Of a stretch of 6,568 nt of DNA, positions 5,989 through 6,568 are shown piece after piece. Under the pieces are notes generated by a model, which was not told the origin of the DNA, ran no database searches, and saw only the letters and a program-made list of their open reading frames with translations. Position 1 is the first letter of the stretch. Each line of letters begins with the position of its first letter. Origin of the DNA: Thermoguttaceae bacterium (GTDB taxonomy: Bacteria; Planctomycetota; Planctomycetia; Pirellulales; Thermoguttaceae); NCBI GenBank assembly GCA_024653385.1, contig JANLFZ010000081.1, positions 9,840-16,407 of the forward strand. The letters run 5' to 3'. The position numbers and the translations under genes are program-made.

Positions 5989-6018
5989 GTTATACCATGC
6001 GCGGCCGCTTGCTGCCAA
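5989..6018 (-). promoter_or_regulatory. Candidate sigma70-type promoter for coaD
   Basis: Reading the - strand, TTGGCA (6018-6013, one mismatch to TTGACA) is followed after 18 bp by TATAAC (5994-5989, one mismatch to TATAAT). The start site would be near 5982, giving a leader of about 50 nt before the coaD ATG at 5933. Both hexamers stand out in very GC-rich DNA. No transcript evidence is available from sequence alone. Confidence 0.45.
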
Positions 6019-6045
6019 GGGGGCGCCGGGCGCGACGGGTAGCCG

Positions 6046-6112
6046 TTCACGGGGACTGTCCCGATTCACGCGCCGAAGTCGCGCAAATGGGACCGTCGCC
6101 TTCGGGCGTGAA
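6046..6112. repeat. 67-bp nested imperfect inverted repeat with GGGACTGTCCC core
   Basis: Outer arms TTCACG (6046-6051) and CGTGAA (6107-6112) are exact complements. Inside them, GGGGACTGTCCCGATT (6051-6066) matches the reverse complement of AAATGGGACCGTCGCC (6085-6100) at 12 of 16 positions. The left arm contains its own interrupted palindrome, GGGAC-T-GTCCC (6052-6062). The centre holds GCGC at 6070-6073 offset by one (CGCGCC) and CGCGC at 6080-6084. It lies between the coaD promoter and the divergent gene at 6137. I recall GGGGACTGTCCC-type dispersed repeats from planctomycete intergenic regions, so a REP- or MITE-like relic is possible. It is unlikely to be a terminator, since both neighbouring genes are transcribed away from it. 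Confidence 0.5.
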
Positions 6113-6136
6113 TGAAAGAAGCTTGGAGTGTCGAGA

Positions 6137-6568
6137 ATGGCGGAAATACGTGTTGCCCGGCTCGACGACGAACGCCAACGGGCCGAGGCCAAGGCCGTGT
6201 TCGAGCGCGGTTGCCCGGGGTTGCTGCTCGACGTGGTCCGCGTCGAGGGCGAGTCGGTGCTTCGCGCCGAGCACGGCGGGATGCGGGTCTTTTGGGTCTA
6301 TCGAGGCGAGGGCGAGGTGTTTCTCCCCCGGGGCTACCGCACCCAGGAGGGCGACGGCAGCCCGCTGCCGGCCGAGTATCGGCCCGATCCGCTCGACCCG
6401 GCCTTGGGCGCCACGCTCGACCTGCTGCGTGCGGGCATCGGATCGTTGATTCCGGCGGCGGTGGATCCGGTTCGGGCGATCGTCGGGCGACGGCGTCGGG
6501 ACGCGTTCGTCGGCGACATGGCCGGCGATCTCTGGAAGCTCGACCACGGCCGGGGCGTCTGTTCGAGC
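6137..6568 (+). CDS. Unrecognised protein, N-terminal 144 residues only (runs off the right edge)
   Basis: I do not recognise this protein. ATG 6137 follows GGAG at 6125-6128 with an 8-nt spacer, the clearest ribosome binding site in the window. The frame stays open for 144 codons to the edge, with strong G/C preference at third positions, like the neighbouring genes. The visible part starts MAEIRVARLDDERQRAEAKA, is rich in Arg, Asp, Glu and Gly, and has no signal peptide. A short, moderately hydrophobic helix-like stretch (about 98-109, TLDLLRAGIGSL) is too short and polar for a confident membrane segment. FWVYRGEGEVFLPRGY (about 54-69) suggests beta strands. It is divergent from coaD, so the two genes need not share a function. 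Other long frames over this region, including one on the - strand, lack a ribosome binding site and fit codon bias worse. No function is assigned. Confidence 0.7.
   Translation, partial: MAEIRVARLDDERQRAEAKAVFERGCPGLLLDVVRVEGESVLRAEHGGMRVFWVYRGEGEVFLPRGYRTQEGDGSPLPAEYRPDPLDPALGATLDLLRAGIGSLIPAAVDPVRAIVGRRRRDAFVGDMAGDLWKLDHGRGVCSS

Noticed and set aside
4354..6192. 612-codon open frame on the - strand spanning gspM and coaD
   Set aside because: It crosses the coaD coding region in another frame and is antisense to gspM; GC-driven open frame only.
5460..6449. 329-codon + strand frame across coaD and the divergent gene
   Set aside because: Antisense to coaD and out of frame with the ATG 6137 gene; translation is His/Arg-rich and without family features.

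Overview
The window is GC-rich, gene-dense bacterial DNA. It most likely comes from a member of the Planctomycetota. This rests on the form of the secretion proteins (a Gly/Ser-rich GspJ, a two-unit helix-hairpin-helix GspK, a PilM-PilN-type GspL), the DIAAELTMMMANR version of CoaD, and two intergenic repeat types that I remember from that phylum. The phylum call is inference from recall, not from a search.

Positions 1-5379 on the + strand are the distal end of a type II secretion / type IV pilus-like operon. The order is gspJ-like minor pseudopilin (1-1338), gspK (1335-2885), gspL-like (2954-4444) and gspM-like (4441-5379). J/K and L/M are joined by 4-bp ATGA stop-start overlaps. K and L are separated by 68 bp filled with a degenerate 7-bp tandem repeat. 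J and K are expected to form the tip of the pseudopilus. L and M form the inner-membrane platform that couples the cytoplasmic motor to it. The two platform genes look like domain fusions: L reads as PilM plus PilN, and M as PilO plus a PilP/GspC-like periplasmic beta domain. If so, the whole PilMNOP alignment module is carried by two genes. The motor, polytopic membrane protein, major pseudopilin and secretin genes are not in the window and may lie to the left or elsewhere.

After a 44-bp convergent gap, coaD (phosphopantetheine adenylyltransferase, coenzyme A synthesis) runs on the - strand from 5933 down to 5424, with a plausible sigma70-type promoter. The 203-bp gap upstream of coaD holds that promoter, and also a 67-bp nested inverted repeat built around GGGACTGTCCC. 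A divergent + strand gene of unknown function starts at 6137 behind a good GGAG ribosome binding site and runs off the right edge.

I see no wholly new system. The most interesting points are the PilO-PilP-type fusion, a textbook EF-hand loop in GspK, the Gly/Ser-rich insert and tail of GspJ with its poly-G tracts, and the two intergenic repeats.
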